This document shows positions 8,298-16,168 of a stretch of 64,000 nt of DNA, one piece after another. Origin of the DNA: Actinoplanes lutulentus. GTDB lineage: Bacteria; Actinomycetota; Actinomycetes; Mycobacteriales; Micromonosporaceae. The DNA is taken from positions 211,258-275,257 of the forward strand of contig NZ_QLMJ01000015.1 of NCBI RefSeq assembly GCF_003259845.1, written 5' to 3'. Numbering within the stretch: the stretch's first letter is position 1; every line of letters starts with the position of its first letter. The notes under the pieces are model-generated. The model was not told where the DNA came from and searched no databases. It saw nothing but the letters and a program-made list of their open reading frames with translations. The position numbers and the translations under genes were made by a program.

Positions 8298-9407
8298 ATG
8301 CGCGTTCTGCTGGACGAACCCCAGGTCTTCGTCACCTACCGGACGGCGTCGGTGTACTGCGAGGACGCCGAACTCGACGTCGACGCGGTCTGGCGCGGGC
8401 AGCGGAACGGGCTCTGTGGCGCGGCCGTGGCCGGCTGGTTGCAAATGATCACCGGTACGCACACCGGTGGGGTACCGTTCCGCGTCGAGTCGCATGAGGC
8501 CGAGCCGCCGCTCGACGATGCCGGCGAGGAGATCGTCGAGGTGTCGTTCACGGCGTCCGGCGCACGCGTCCATCTCGCCGAACTCGATGCCAGTGAGAGC
8601 TATCTGCTCGCGTTGCCCGCCGGCGACTTCCGGGTTCGATACCAGGTCAACGGCCTCGACGATCGGGAGCACACCGAGGAACGGGCCGATGCCTGTCTGC
8701 TCCAGTTCTGGCCGGCGCCGCCGGAACCTGACCGGATCGTCCGGCAGACCAGTACAGAGGCCGCCTACTGGCATCGGGCGCACTCGCGGCTAAAGTCCGG
8801 GACCAAATCCCACAAAGCCGACAACTCTCCCCGGCGCACGAGGACGGCTAAGCCGAGGACGGCCCCATCGCAGGAGCGGCGGCCCAGCCCGCCTCTGCGC
8901 GCCGCCATGCGGTGGGCCAACCCATTGATCGAGATGGACCGCGATCTCACGCTCGACCTCGGCGACGCGGACGGCGAGACCGTCCGGTCCGTTGCCGTGT
9001 GGGCCGCGGAACGCGCGGCTGATGTCGCCGGCCTCGGTGTGCTCCCATGGACCGGTGCGGCCCTGGCAGCGGTGAAGGCCGGCGATCCACCCCCACCACC
9101 CTTCACCCCGAGACGCCGGGACCAGCGCGGTGTGTGGGATCTTCTCGACGACCCTGCGATTCAGCTCACGACGGTGGTTCTCCCGAGGCTCCTTCCCGAG
9201 GAGCCCGTCATGGAGATGTCGCAGCAGCACGTCGCCATGCCCGCTCTGTTCGCCGCCGCGGCAGCCAACCCGCTCGTCGGCGCGATCAACGCGGTTTATG
9301 CGGCCGCGTGTGCCCATGGGACTGATCACTACCGGTCGTTCCTTGCCGAGCTGCGGGTGCGGTTTCCTTCTTTGGGACCCGTTGTTTCCGAGGCGCCTGG
9401 CCGGTGA
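8298..9407 (+). CDS. Conserved hypothetical protein, two-part
   Basis: 369 residues from ATG 8298 with a GAGG ribosome-binding site. The first ~160 residues form a domain with LLDEPQVFVTYRTASVYCED and a strand LLALPAGDFRVRY followed by LLQFWPAPP, seen in uncharacterised actinobacterial proteins. A basic, Ser/Thr-rich linker (~165-205) joins it to a helical C-terminal domain (WANPLIEMDRDLTLDLGD to the end). No catalytic residues could be assigned. It is the last gene of the rightward run and is followed by a strong terminator-like stem. Confidence 0.6.
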   Translation: MRVLLDEPQVFVTYRTASVYCEDAELDVDAVWRGQRNGLCGAAVAGWLQMITGTHTGGVPFRVESHEAEPPLDDAGEEIVEVSFTASGARVHLAELDASESYLLALPAGDFRVRYQVNGLDDREHTEERADACLLQFWPAPPEPDRIVRQTSTEAAYWHRAHSRLKSGTKSHKADNSPRRTRTAKPRTAPSQERRPSPPLRAAMRWANPLIEMDRDLTLDLGDADGETVRSVAVWAAERAADVAGLGVLPWTGAALAAVKAGDPPPPPFTPRRRDQRGVWDLLDDPAIQLTTVVLPRLLPEEPVMEMSQQHVAMPALFAAAAANPLVGAINAVYAAACAHGTDHYRSFLAELRVRFPSLGPVVSEAPGR

Positions 9408-9426
9408 CGTCACCGCCGGCCAGGCG
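9394..9426. terminator. Bidirectional terminator-like stem-loop
   Basis: Perfect 11-bp GC-rich stem (9394-9404 with 9416-9426) and an 11-nt loop. It overlaps the 3' end of the rightward gene ending at 9407 and lies just before the stop of the convergent gene at 9435, so it can serve both. No T-tract is present, as is usual in high-GC actinobacteria. Confidence 0.6.
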
Positions 9427-9434
9427 TCCGCGTC

Positions 9435-9758
9435 TCAATGGTGGTCGGGGCTCAGGACCTCGTGGGCGATCACCGACGCCGAGATCGCCGCGGGGAAACC
9501 GCCGTAGAAGGCCGTGTGGGTGATCAACGCGGAGATCTCCTCCAGCGTCAGGCCGTTGTCGACCGCGCGGTGCAGCTGGGCTCGCAACTCATCCGGGCGA
9601 TACAGAGCCACTATCGCTCCGAGGGTGGCGATGCTGCGGTCGCGGGGGCTGAGGCGTGGGTCGGCCCACACCCGTTCCGAATACAGCGGATCCTCGATCA
9701 GCGCCGTCAACTCCGGCGTGAAGTGGCTCGCGGCCTCGCGCGGGGATTCGATTCTCAT
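9435..9758 (-). CDS. Carboxymuconolactone decarboxylase family protein
   Basis: 107 residues from ATG 9758. The all-helical CMD/AhpD-type domain is seen in LSPRDRSIATLGAIVAL, ELRAQLHRAVDNGLTLEEI and HTAFYGGFPAAISA. It lacks the CxxC of AhpD peroxidases, so it belongs to the gamma-carboxymuconolactone-decarboxylase-like side. Members act in ring-cleavage pathways, but many are uncharacterised. Its start overlaps the upstream gene's stop (ATGA), indicating coupled translation with the SRPBCC-like partner. Confidence 0.85.
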   Translation of the reverse strand: MRIESPREAASHFTPELTALIEDPLYSERVWADPRLSPRDRSIATLGAIVALYRPDELRAQLHRAVDNGLTLEEISALITHTAFYGGFPAAISASVIAHEVLSPDHH

Positions 9759-10294
9759 GCGGTCGCTGCCCGGACGATGCTGGCGGCGAAGAGCGGGGTC
9801 TCGCGCTTGTTGTGCGCGCCGGAGGCCTCCTGGCGGGCGGCGGCGGCCTGCTCGAAGGTGCCGCCGTGTTCCGCGACCATCTTCAGCATCTCCTCGGTGG
9901 GGTGCGAGGTCACCGTGTTGGTGTACCGCAGGTTGTCGCCGTCGATCTGTTCCATCTTGAGCTCCCAGATCACCTGGACGTTGGTCCAGCCGTTCGGGGT
10001 CAGCACGTCCGAGGTGGAGACCATCCTGCAGTAGTGCGGGCCGGCCTGCTCGTACCGGTAGTGCTGGATCACCAGGCCGGTGCCGATCATCTCCACGTTG
10101 ATCGACATGGGGGTGCCGTCGTCGTCGACGGTGTAGCCGGCGGCCTTGTGGTCGCCGGGGGCGCAGCGCTGGTATTCCTTGTCCGGCAGGGCCTTGAGCC
10201 ACGCTTCGATGTTCACCTTGTCGAACGGCGCCTGGACCTCGACGACCTCGGCGGAGTGGGACAGGACCAGGTCTTCAAGGATGGTCACGGACAT
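9755..10294 (-). CDS. SRPBCC/polyketide-cyclase-like protein
   Basis: 179 residues from ATG 10294, preceded by AAGGAGA. It opens with a strand reading LSHSAEVVEVQAPFDKV and has alternating beta strands typical of a START/SRPBCC fold (GLVIQHYRYEQAG, VQVIWELKMEQI), then a C-terminal helix ending in an Ala-rich tail. Such proteins bind small hydrophobic ligands or cyclise polyketides. It is translationally coupled to the carboxymuconolactone-decarboxylase-family gene, so the two may act on the same aromatic or lactone compound. The ligand is unknown. Confidence 0.6.
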   Translation of the reverse strand: MSVTILEDLVLSHSAEVVEVQAPFDKVNIEAWLKALPDKEYQRCAPGDHKAAGYTVDDDGTPMSINVEMIGTGLVIQHYRYEQAGPHYCRMVSTSDVLTPNGWTNVQVIWELKMEQIDGDNLRYTNTVTSHPTEEMLKMVAEHGGTFEQAAAARQEASGAHNKRETPLFAASIVRAATA

Positions 10295-10460
10295 GACGTT
10301 CTCCTTCAGCCGCTGCGGTGTTTGCTGTCGGAGTCGATAGTTCCCACGGTTTCCGGCCGCCCGTCCGTCAACTGACTGCTTGCGTCGCTGCTGAGGGGGC
10401 GTCAGTCGGACGGTGGGCCGCACCTTCGGCAACGTGGTGCCGTCACCAGGCGAAGGAAGC

Positions 10461-11039
10461 TCACAGCCCGAAGGCGCCGCCCTCGATCAGGATGAGCAGG
10501 CCGATGCCGATCAGCACGATCGGTAGCAGGATGTGGCCCCAGCGGCTGAGAGCCTTCGCGATCACCGGGCGGGTGGCGAAGAAGCGGCCCGCAGCCACCC
10601 AGACCGCCACCAACACCAGGAAGACGATCACGTAGACGGCCACGCCCGACGTGGCGAAGACCGGGACGTAGACGCCGATGTTGTCGCCGCCGTTGGCGAA
10701 CGTCACGGCGGCCACATCGAAGATCCCCGGACCACGCTCGCCGGGCGAGAACTCGTCGTTGCCGTGCCGCCAGGACTGGATCGCGGCCTTGATGCCCAGG
10801 GCGAGCGGCAACAGTCCGAGATACGGAATGACCGGCGCGGGAAGGAACGTCGCGCCGAACGCGGCGGCCACCGCGACCACGAGAATGCCGGTGAACCCGA
10901 GGTACTGACCTGCGGCGATAGTGCGGGTGGACCTCGGAGCACCGGCGCCCTGAGCGAAGAACAGCGCGAGGATGACGATGTCGTCGATGTTGGTGACGGC
11001 GAAGAGGCCCACGGCCTGCCCGATCATGCCCGGGTTCAT
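10461..11039 (-). CDS. CadD-type cadmium resistance transporter
   Basis: 192 residues, five to six membrane spans. The CadD family (PF03596) is recognised by its paired intramembrane motifs VTNIDDIVILALFF and FANGGDNIGVYVP, which carry conserved Asp and Asn residues. Members export Cd2+ or related divalent ions. It is translationally coupled (ATGA) to the TauE-family gene upstream, so the two exporters probably serve one ion-homeostasis function. No metal-responsive regulator is adjacent. Confidence 0.8.
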   Translation of the reverse strand: MNPGMIGQAVGLFAVTNIDDIVILALFFAQGAGAPRSTRTIAAGQYLGFTGILVVAVAAAFGATFLPAPVIPYLGLLPLALGIKAAIQSWRHGNDEFSPGERGPGIFDVAAVTFANGGDNIGVYVPVFATSGVAVYVIVFLVLVAVWVAAGRFFATRPVIAKALSRWGHILLPIVLIGIGLLILIEGGAFGL

Positions 11040-11806
11040 CGGAGTCCTTGGACGAGATAGACGACGGCCAGTGCGGTGGCGATCGCGCCCAGCAGCAGCC
11101 GCAACGCCCGCTCCGGCAGGTAGGGCTGCAGCCGCGCGCCCAGATAACCGCCGATCAGGCCACCCAGCCCGCTGAGCAGGCCGACCGTCCAGTGCGGCGC
11201 GATGTCGCCGTCGGTGCCCAGCGACAACACGCCGTAGGTCGCGGCCCCGGCGATGGACGTCACGAACGTGCAGGCCAGGGCCGCCGGGGCGATCTGGCTC
11301 ATCGGGGTGCCGCGGCCGGCCAGCAGCGGGCCGAGGATCGAGCCGCCGCCGATGCCGTAGATCCCGCCCACCGCGCCGGTCGCGACGCTGAGGCCGAGGA
11401 CACTGCGGCGGGACAGCGGCGGCCGGTCCGGGACGCCGGCGCGGATGGCTCGCGCGCACAGCCACAGCCCGAGCGGGAGCAGCACCGCCGCCGCGACCAG
11501 GCGAAACACCTGCGGGCCGGGGATGGCGAAGACGCGGATGACAGCGCCGGCGACGACGCCGGGCACGGTTCCGGCGATCAGCAGGCGGGCCAGCGGGCCG
11601 GTGAGCTGGCCGTTGCGGCGGTATCGCAGCAGTGCGCCCGGGCCCGCCACGACGTTGTAGAGCAGGTTCGTCGGCGTCACCGCCGGGTTGGGTACGTGCA
11701 GCACGCTGAGCTGGACCGGAAGCAAAAACACGGCGCCGGAGACCCCGACCGGTGACGTCACGATCGAGATGAGTAGACCGGCGAGGAAGGCGGTCAGCTC
11801 AGGCAC
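11036..11806 (-). CDS. TauE/SafE family sulfite exporter-like permease
   Basis: 256 residues with seven to eight hydrophobic segments. The duplicated motif of the TauE/SafE family is visible as VSGAVFLLPVQL with NLLYNVVAGPGALLRY in the first half and GIYGIGGGSILGPLLA in the second. Members export sulfite, sulfoacetate or related anions. It is the first gene of a two-gene leftward operon with the CadD-type transporter. A terminator-like stem separates it from the small Pro-rich gene upstream. Confidence 0.85.
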   Translation of the reverse strand: MPELTAFLAGLLISIVTSPVGVSGAVFLLPVQLSVLHVPNPAVTPTNLLYNVVAGPGALLRYRRNGQLTGPLARLLIAGTVPGVVAGAVIRVFAIPGPQVFRLVAAAVLLPLGLWLCARAIRAGVPDRPPLSRRSVLGLSVATGAVGGIYGIGGGSILGPLLAGRGTPMSQIAPAALACTFVTSIAGAATYGVLSLGTDGDIAPHWTVGLLSGLGGLIGGYLGARLQPYLPERALRLLLGAIATALAVVYLVQGLR

Positions 11807-11826
11807 CGCGCCAGCCTAAATAAGAC

Positions 11827-11860
11827 GTTGAGGCCGGGCCGACGACGACCCGGCCTCAAC
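11827..11860 (-). terminator. Terminator-like stem-loop
   Basis: Perfect 12-bp stem GTTGAGGCCGGG / CCCGGCCTCAAC with a 10-nt loop. It follows the stop of the leftward Pro-rich gene (11866) and precedes the start of the transporter operon (11806), as expected for a terminator of the former. Confidence 0.65.
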
Positions 11861-11865
11861 GAGGA

Positions 11866-12051
11866 TCAAGCAGGCTCAGGAACAGCGTCCGGATCCGGCC
11901 CCACCGGCCCCGGGTCCGGCGAGATCGGCTCCGGGACCGCCTCCGGCGGTGGTGGCGGGAGCGGATCGGGGTTGTCCGGCGACAGCTCACCAGGGTCGTC
12001 CGGGATCGGCACACCGGGATCGAGCGGCGGGTACTTATCAGGATCGGGCAT
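11866..12051 (-). CDS. Small acidic proline-rich protein
   Basis: 61 residues, about one third proline plus many Asp/Glu and almost no other hydrophobic residues; stretches such as LPPPPPEAVPEP suggest an extended disordered chain. There is no signal peptide. It is judged real because ATG 12051 has an excellent ribosome-binding site (AAAGGAGA, 5 nt spacing) and the stop is followed by a clean terminator stem. No family was recognised. It is divergent from the exported phosphoesterase gene. Confidence 0.6.
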   Translation of the reverse strand: MPDPDKYPPLDPGVPIPDDPGELSPDNPDPLPPPPPEAVPEPISPDPGPVGPDPDAVPEPA

Positions 12052-12159
12052 GAGTGTCTCCTTTCATGATCCCCAGCCGGTTACCCAGGGTGTCCGGACG
12101 GCAAACAGTTTTCCGACATTCCGGGCATTTGGTGAAGCCGGCTCGCCTGCCGGGCCACG

Positions 12160-14109
12160 ATGACAAACGTGAAGTCCCTGACCATGGACGAATACAGCGC
12201 ATGGAACGCCGGCCGGCTCGCTCGTGAACGGGTCAGCCGCCGCTCGCTGCTCCGCGCCGTGATGGCCGGCGCCGGCGGTTACGCGTACGCCCAGTTTCAC
12301 CTGGCCAGCGCCGCTTTCGCCGCCGGTGGTGGCAGCGCGGGACCGGCCGGTGTCGTCGTTTCCGGCCGCCATCTGTCATTCCTGCCGGGCGCCGACGGCG
12401 CCCTGCGCCCGGCCATGGCGGTCACCGCGCAACTGGTCAGCAAAACCGGCTCACTGCCGCGAGATCTGCGAGCATACGTCGAGGTCGGATCAACCCCAGG
12501 ACAATTCGGTACGCGTATCGAAGCCGATATCCGGCACCTGACCGGACAATATGCGATCCCCGGGGGCCCGATCGGCAGCCAGTTCTATCTGAAGGCGAAA
12601 ATCGACGGGCTGAGCCCCGGAGCCGTCCATCACTATCGGATCCGGCTCTCCGACGGAACCGTCAGCGGCGAGGCCCACTTCTCGACCGCACCGGCCCGTG
12701 GCCCGGCGGTCGCGGCGCCGTTCACGTTCACCGCTTTCGCCGACGTCGGCACCAACACGGCGCCGACCGATCCGGCATTCGCCTGGGGAAAGAATCCGGC
12801 GTCGGTGACGGCCGCCAAAGGGACCTGGCCGCCCGGGGTGTTCGACGACAACTCGTACCTGCCCGACGATCCGGTGGCGGGTGTGAACGGCACCGACAAA
12901 CGGCCGGCCCTCACCCAGACGCTGCTGCTCGCCACCCAGAAGCCGGTGTTCACCCTGCTCGCCGGGGACATCTGTTACGCCAATCCGTCCGGATCCGGGT
13001 TGCCCGCCGACGACACCACGGCATTGACGCGCATCGCTCCGAAGGGCAGGAACCTCTTCAACCCGTACGTCTGGGATGTGTTCCTGAATCAGATCGAGCC
13101 CCTGGCGGCCTTCTCGCCGTTCATGTTCGCGACCGGCAACCACGACATGGAACCGTTGTACGGCAACACCCGGTTCCTCGGCGACAGCCCGGCCCACGGG
13201 TACGCCGGCCTGGTGCAACGCCTCGATTTCCCGTCGAACGGGCCGCACACGTGCCCGTCGGTGTACCGGTTCGTCTACGGCAACGTCGGCGTCATCTCGC
13301 TCGACGCCAACGAACTCTCCGGCGAGCTGCAGACGAACACCGGGTACTCCGGCGGCGCCCAGGTGAGCTGGCTGAAACGTACCCTCAAGGAATGGCGCGG
13401 TGAGCGCCCGGACATCGATTTCGTCGTCGCGTTCCTGCACCACTGCGCATATGCGACGTCCGACAATCACGCGTCCGACGGCGGGGTCCGCGAGGCGCTG
13501 GACCCGTTGTTCAGCCGATTCCAGGTGGACCTGGTCGTGCAGGGGCACAACCACCTGCTCGAACGCACCGATCCGATCCGGAACGGGAAACGGACCCGAT
13601 CGGCGCCGGACGGTTCCACCATTTCGCCGGCGGCCGACGGGGTCACGTACCTCTGTGTGGGTTCCGGTGGACGGCCGCGTTATCCGTTCCGGCGGGCGCC
13701 GGGCCCGGCGGCGCCACCGCCGGCCGGCGTGACGGCGTCGGGGCCGCAATCGTTGCCGGCCGGGCAGCGCTATCGCGGATATCGGCCGCCGGGCGGGGCG
13801 AACAAACTGGAGAACAACACCGAGAACATCGTCAACAGCTACCGGTGGTCGGCGGAGAAACAGGTGGTGAAAGCGGCCGGGCACCCGTCCGGGATCCGGA
13901 TTCCGGAAACGGTCGACTGGTCGCAGGTGCGCTACGACAACTACGCGTTCGCCGCGATCGACGTGGTACCGGCGGCACGCGGGGCACGGACGTCGATGAC
14001 GGTGCGGTGCCTCGCGGACGCGCTGCCCGGCAGCAGGCAGCCGTTCACCGAGATCGACCGGATCACCCTGGTCCGGACGGCCGGAGCCGGGAAGGTGTCA
14101 CCCGGCTAG
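12160..14109 (+). CDS. Tat-exported purple-acid-phosphatase-like metallophosphoesterase
   Basis: 649 residues. A twin-arginine signal (VSRRSLLRAVMAGAGG, residues ~25-40) sends it across the membrane folded. An N-terminal fibronectin-III/PAP-like domain (~60-185, ending in DGTVSGEAHFSTAP) precedes a calcineurin-type phosphoesterase with metal ligands in FTAFADVGT, LLAGDICYA, ATGNHDME, AFLHHCAY and VVQGHNHLLER. Members are phosphomonoesterases or phosphodiesterases active outside the cell. A large insert (~500-590) follows the last motif. It may scavenge phosphate; no PHO box was identified upstream. Confidence 0.88.
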   Translation: MTNVKSLTMDEYSAWNAGRLARERVSRRSLLRAVMAGAGGYAYAQFHLASAAFAAGGGSAGPAGVVVSGRHLSFLPGADGALRPAMAVTAQLVSKTGSLPRDLRAYVEVGSTPGQFGTRIEADIRHLTGQYAIPGGPIGSQFYLKAKIDGLSPGAVHHYRIRLSDGTVSGEAHFSTAPARGPAVAAPFTFTAFADVGTNTAPTDPAFAWGKNPASVTAAKGTWPPGVFDDNSYLPDDPVAGVNGTDKRPALTQTLLLATQKPVFTLLAGDICYANPSGSGLPADDTTALTRIAPKGRNLFNPYVWDVFLNQIEPLAAFSPFMFATGNHDMEPLYGNTRFLGDSPAHGYAGLVQRLDFPSNGPHTCPSVYRFVYGNVGVISLDANELSGELQTNTGYSGGAQVSWLKRTLKEWRGERPDIDFVVAFLHHCAYATSDNHASDGGVREALDPLFSRFQVDLVVQGHNHLLERTDPIRNGKRTRSAPDGSTISPAADGVTYLCVGSGGRPRYPFRRAPGPAAPPPAGVTASGPQSLPAGQRYRGYRPPGGANKLENNTENIVNSYRWSAEKQVVKAAGHPSGIRIPETVDWSQVRYDNYAFAAIDVVPAARGARTSMTVRCLADALPGSRQPFTEIDRITLVRTAGAGKVSPG

Positions 14110-14152
14110 GATCAGCGCGGTTATCGGGGTGAAGACGGAAATAGGTGGTCAA

Positions 14153-14548
14153 GTGGCACGGGATGACATCTCGCGGGGCCAGGCGGATCGGCTTCGCGGG
14201 CTGGACGAGGCGGCCCGCGTGGCCAAGACGTTCGAGATCCTCGCCGGTGAGGGATCACTGTGGGTGTGGGGTGACGAGGACGAGATCCTGTTCACCGAGG
14301 ACGGCGAGCGGCGCACGCTGCTGCCGGTCTGGCCCTACGCGGCGGTGGCGCGGCTGGAGAACGCGGGTGAGGTCGACGGGGAGCACGCGGTGCGGATCCC
14401 GGTCGACGCGTTCCTGACGGAGTGGCTGCCGCAGCTGGAGGAGGACGACGCTCTCATCGCGATCTTCCCGGTCGAGGACCGGATCGCGGCGAAGCTCACC
14501 CTGGCGGAGTTCCGCGCGCGGATGACAGCGGCGCTGCGCCTCAACTAG
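14153..14548 (+). CDS. DUF2750 domain-containing protein
   Basis: 131 residues. The family pattern is visible as EGSLWVWGDEDEILFTEDG, the LPVWPYAAVARL block and the acidic helix LTEWLPQLEEDDALIAIF. It is a small soluble protein with no enzymatic residues assigned. GTG 14153 with AGGTGG upstream is preferred over GTG 14129, which has a poor site. It overlaps the 3' end of the convergent NmrA-like gene by 8 nt. Function unknown. Confidence 0.7.
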   Translation: MARDDISRGQADRLRGLDEAARVAKTFEILAGEGSLWVWGDEDEILFTEDGERRTLLPVWPYAAVARLENAGEVDGEHAVRIPVDAFLTEWLPQLEEDDALIAIFPVEDRIAAKLTLAEFRARMTAALRLN

Positions 14549-15452
14549 TCATGTTCCGCTGCGCCCAGCTGGCGAACGAGGTCAGCGGGATGCCGAGGGC
14601 TCGGGCGAATTCCGGGCGTGCGGGCTGACCGGCGACGTTCATGAGGTCCATCGGGAGGCCCGCATAGGGCGGCATGCCCGCCGCCAGGGCCTCCTCCTCG
14701 GTCATGTCGGGCGCGGTGATCGGTGCACCGAGAGTGCGTGACAGCACCTGGGCGATATCGGTCATCGGCAGGTAGTCGCCGGCCAGCTCCAGCTCCACCT
14801 CGTGAAACCGCCGCGGGTCACCGATGGCCGCGGCGGCCGTGACGCCGATGTCATGGACCGCGATGAGCGAGAGCCGCGTCGACGGCTTGACGACCGTCGC
14901 GATGCCGCCCTCGACGCCACGAGGCAGCAGGTAAGCGGCCGACAGCAGGAAGTTCTCCATGAAGAACGCCGGCTTGATCACGGTCCACTGCGGAAAACCC
15001 GCATTCCGTACGCGTTCCTCGATGCCACCCTTTGCCGCGTAGTACGGCTCCAAGGGCTTCCACCGGCCCTGGTCATAACCGGGTGCGGTGGTGAGCCGGT
15101 CGGAGCCCGACACGGACGTGTGCACGAACTGCGGCACTCCGGCGGACCGGGCGGCTTCGATCAGGTTGGCCGCCTGCCTCAGTTCGCCGTCGAAGTCGAA
15201 TACGCCGCCGACCACCTCGGCCATCTGCACCGAGAAGACGGCCCGGGTGCCGGTGGCCGCGCCGACCAGCGAGGCGTTGTCCTTCAGGTCGCCGATGACC
15301 AGGTCGGCGCCGAGGGCGGCGACTGCTTTCGCGCGATCGGTGCCGGGGTCGCGGACCAGCGCCCGCACCGGGATGCCGGCCTTCAGCAGAGCTCGGGCGG
15401 TCGCACCGCCCTGTTGTCCGGTGGCGCCTACGACGAGAACGGGTGCGGACAT
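14541..15452 (-). CDS. NmrA-like NAD(P)-binding oxidoreductase
   Basis: 303 residues from ATG 15452. The Rossmann motif GATGQQGGATARALL opens the protein, followed by LVIGDLKD and FVHTSVSGSD, typical of atypical short-chain reductases of the NmrA/HSCARG group, which bind NAD(P) and act as redox sensors or quinone-type reductases. It is divergent from a TetR gene, and a long palindrome lies between them, so repression by that TetR is likely. The substrate is unknown. Confidence 0.88.
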   Translation of the reverse strand: MSAPVLVVGATGQQGGATARALLKAGIPVRALVRDPGTDRAKAVAALGADLVIGDLKDNASLVGAATGTRAVFSVQMAEVVGGVFDFDGELRQAANLIEAARSAGVPQFVHTSVSGSDRLTTAPGYDQGRWKPLEPYYAAKGGIEERVRNAGFPQWTVIKPAFFMENFLLSAAYLLPRGVEGGIATVVKPSTRLSLIAVHDIGVTAAAAIGDPRRFHEVELELAGDYLPMTDIAQVLSRTLGAPITAPDMTEEEALAAGMPPYAGLPMDLMNVAGQPARPEFARALGIPLTSFASWAQRNMTS

Positions 15453-15471
15453 GACTCTCCCCTTGCTCAGA

Positions 15472-15528
15472 TAAGTGGCGGGGCCCGCCGCTTCTTCAGC
15501 GCTAAGATACGGCGGACCCCGCCACTTA
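15472..15528. promoter_or_regulatory. Operator-like palindrome between NmrA-like and TetR genes
   Basis: Arms 15472-15490 and 15510-15528 are reverse complements in 18 of 19 positions, with a 19-nt spacer that contains TAAGAT (15503-15508), a possible -10 box for the TetR gene. The position between divergent genes fits autoregulation plus control of the NmrA-like gene by the TetR protein. Confidence 0.6.
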
Positions 15529-15548
15529 GCAAACCCCCAGGAGACCGG

Positions 15549-16106
15549 ATGGCCGGCCAGCGCGCGGATGCCCGCCGCAACTACGCCCTGCTGCTGGCGG
15601 TTGCCGAACAAGCGGTCGCCGACCAGGGCGCCGACGCTTCCCTGGAGCAGATCGCCCGCACGGCGGGAGTCGGTTCCGGCACCGTACGCAGGCATTTCCC
15701 GACCCGGCACGCCCTGCTCGAAGCGGTGTTCCGCAAGCGGATGGACACCCTGGCCGACCGGGCACGGGAACTGGCCGGGCGGCCGGACAGCCCGGCCGCG
15801 CTGCTGGAGTGGCTCGGTGCCGTGCTGTCGTTCGCGGCCACCACCCGAGGGGTGGCCGAGGCGCTCAACCGGGGGCACCTCGCCGACGCGGGCGAGTTCT
15901 GCGCCAGCGCGCGGCTGAGCGAGGCCGGGGGGCCGCTGGTGGCACGCGCGGTGGCCGGCGGCGGACTGGCGCCGGGTGTCACCATCGCCGACCTGCTCGA
16001 TCTGATCACCGGGATCGCGCTGGCCACCGAGCATCATCCGGACGGCGTGGACCAGGCGAAACGCCTGCTCGACTTGACCATCAACGGCGTGAGCGGGCCG
16101 GCTTGA
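15549..16106 (+). CDS. TetR/AcrR family regulator
   Basis: 185 residues from ATG 15549. The N-terminal TetR helix-turn-helix is seen in SLEQIARTAGVGSGTVRRHF, with a leading helix NYALLLAVAEQAVADQGA. The C-terminal ligand domain (residues ~75-185) is of the SBD class often found with NmrA-like or reductase genes. It probably represses itself and the divergent NmrA-like gene through the palindrome at 15472-15528. The inducer is unknown. Confidence 0.9.
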   Translation: MAGQRADARRNYALLLAVAEQAVADQGADASLEQIARTAGVGSGTVRRHFPTRHALLEAVFRKRMDTLADRARELAGRPDSPAALLEWLGAVLSFAATTRGVAEALNRGHLADAGEFCASARLSEAGGPLVARAVAGGGLAPGVTIADLLDLITGIALATEHHPDGVDQAKRLLDLTINGVSGPA

Positions 16107-16151
16107 CGTTTCTGGCTAACGGCATTAGCTTATAGCTAACGCACTTAGCCA
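16103..16151 (+). promoter_or_regulatory. Promoter overlapped by operator-like palindrome
   Basis: TTGACG (16103-16108), a 17-nt spacer and TAGCTT (16126-16131) form a good actinobacterial promoter for the hydrolase-TetR operon. A palindrome with 18-nt arms (16113-16130 and 16134-16151; 15 of 18 matches; half-site TGGCTAA...TTAGCT) covers the -10 region, so a bound repressor, probably the TetR protein encoded second in the operon, would block polymerase. Confidence 0.6.
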
Positions 16152-16168
16152 AACTTGGGAGGCTTGTC

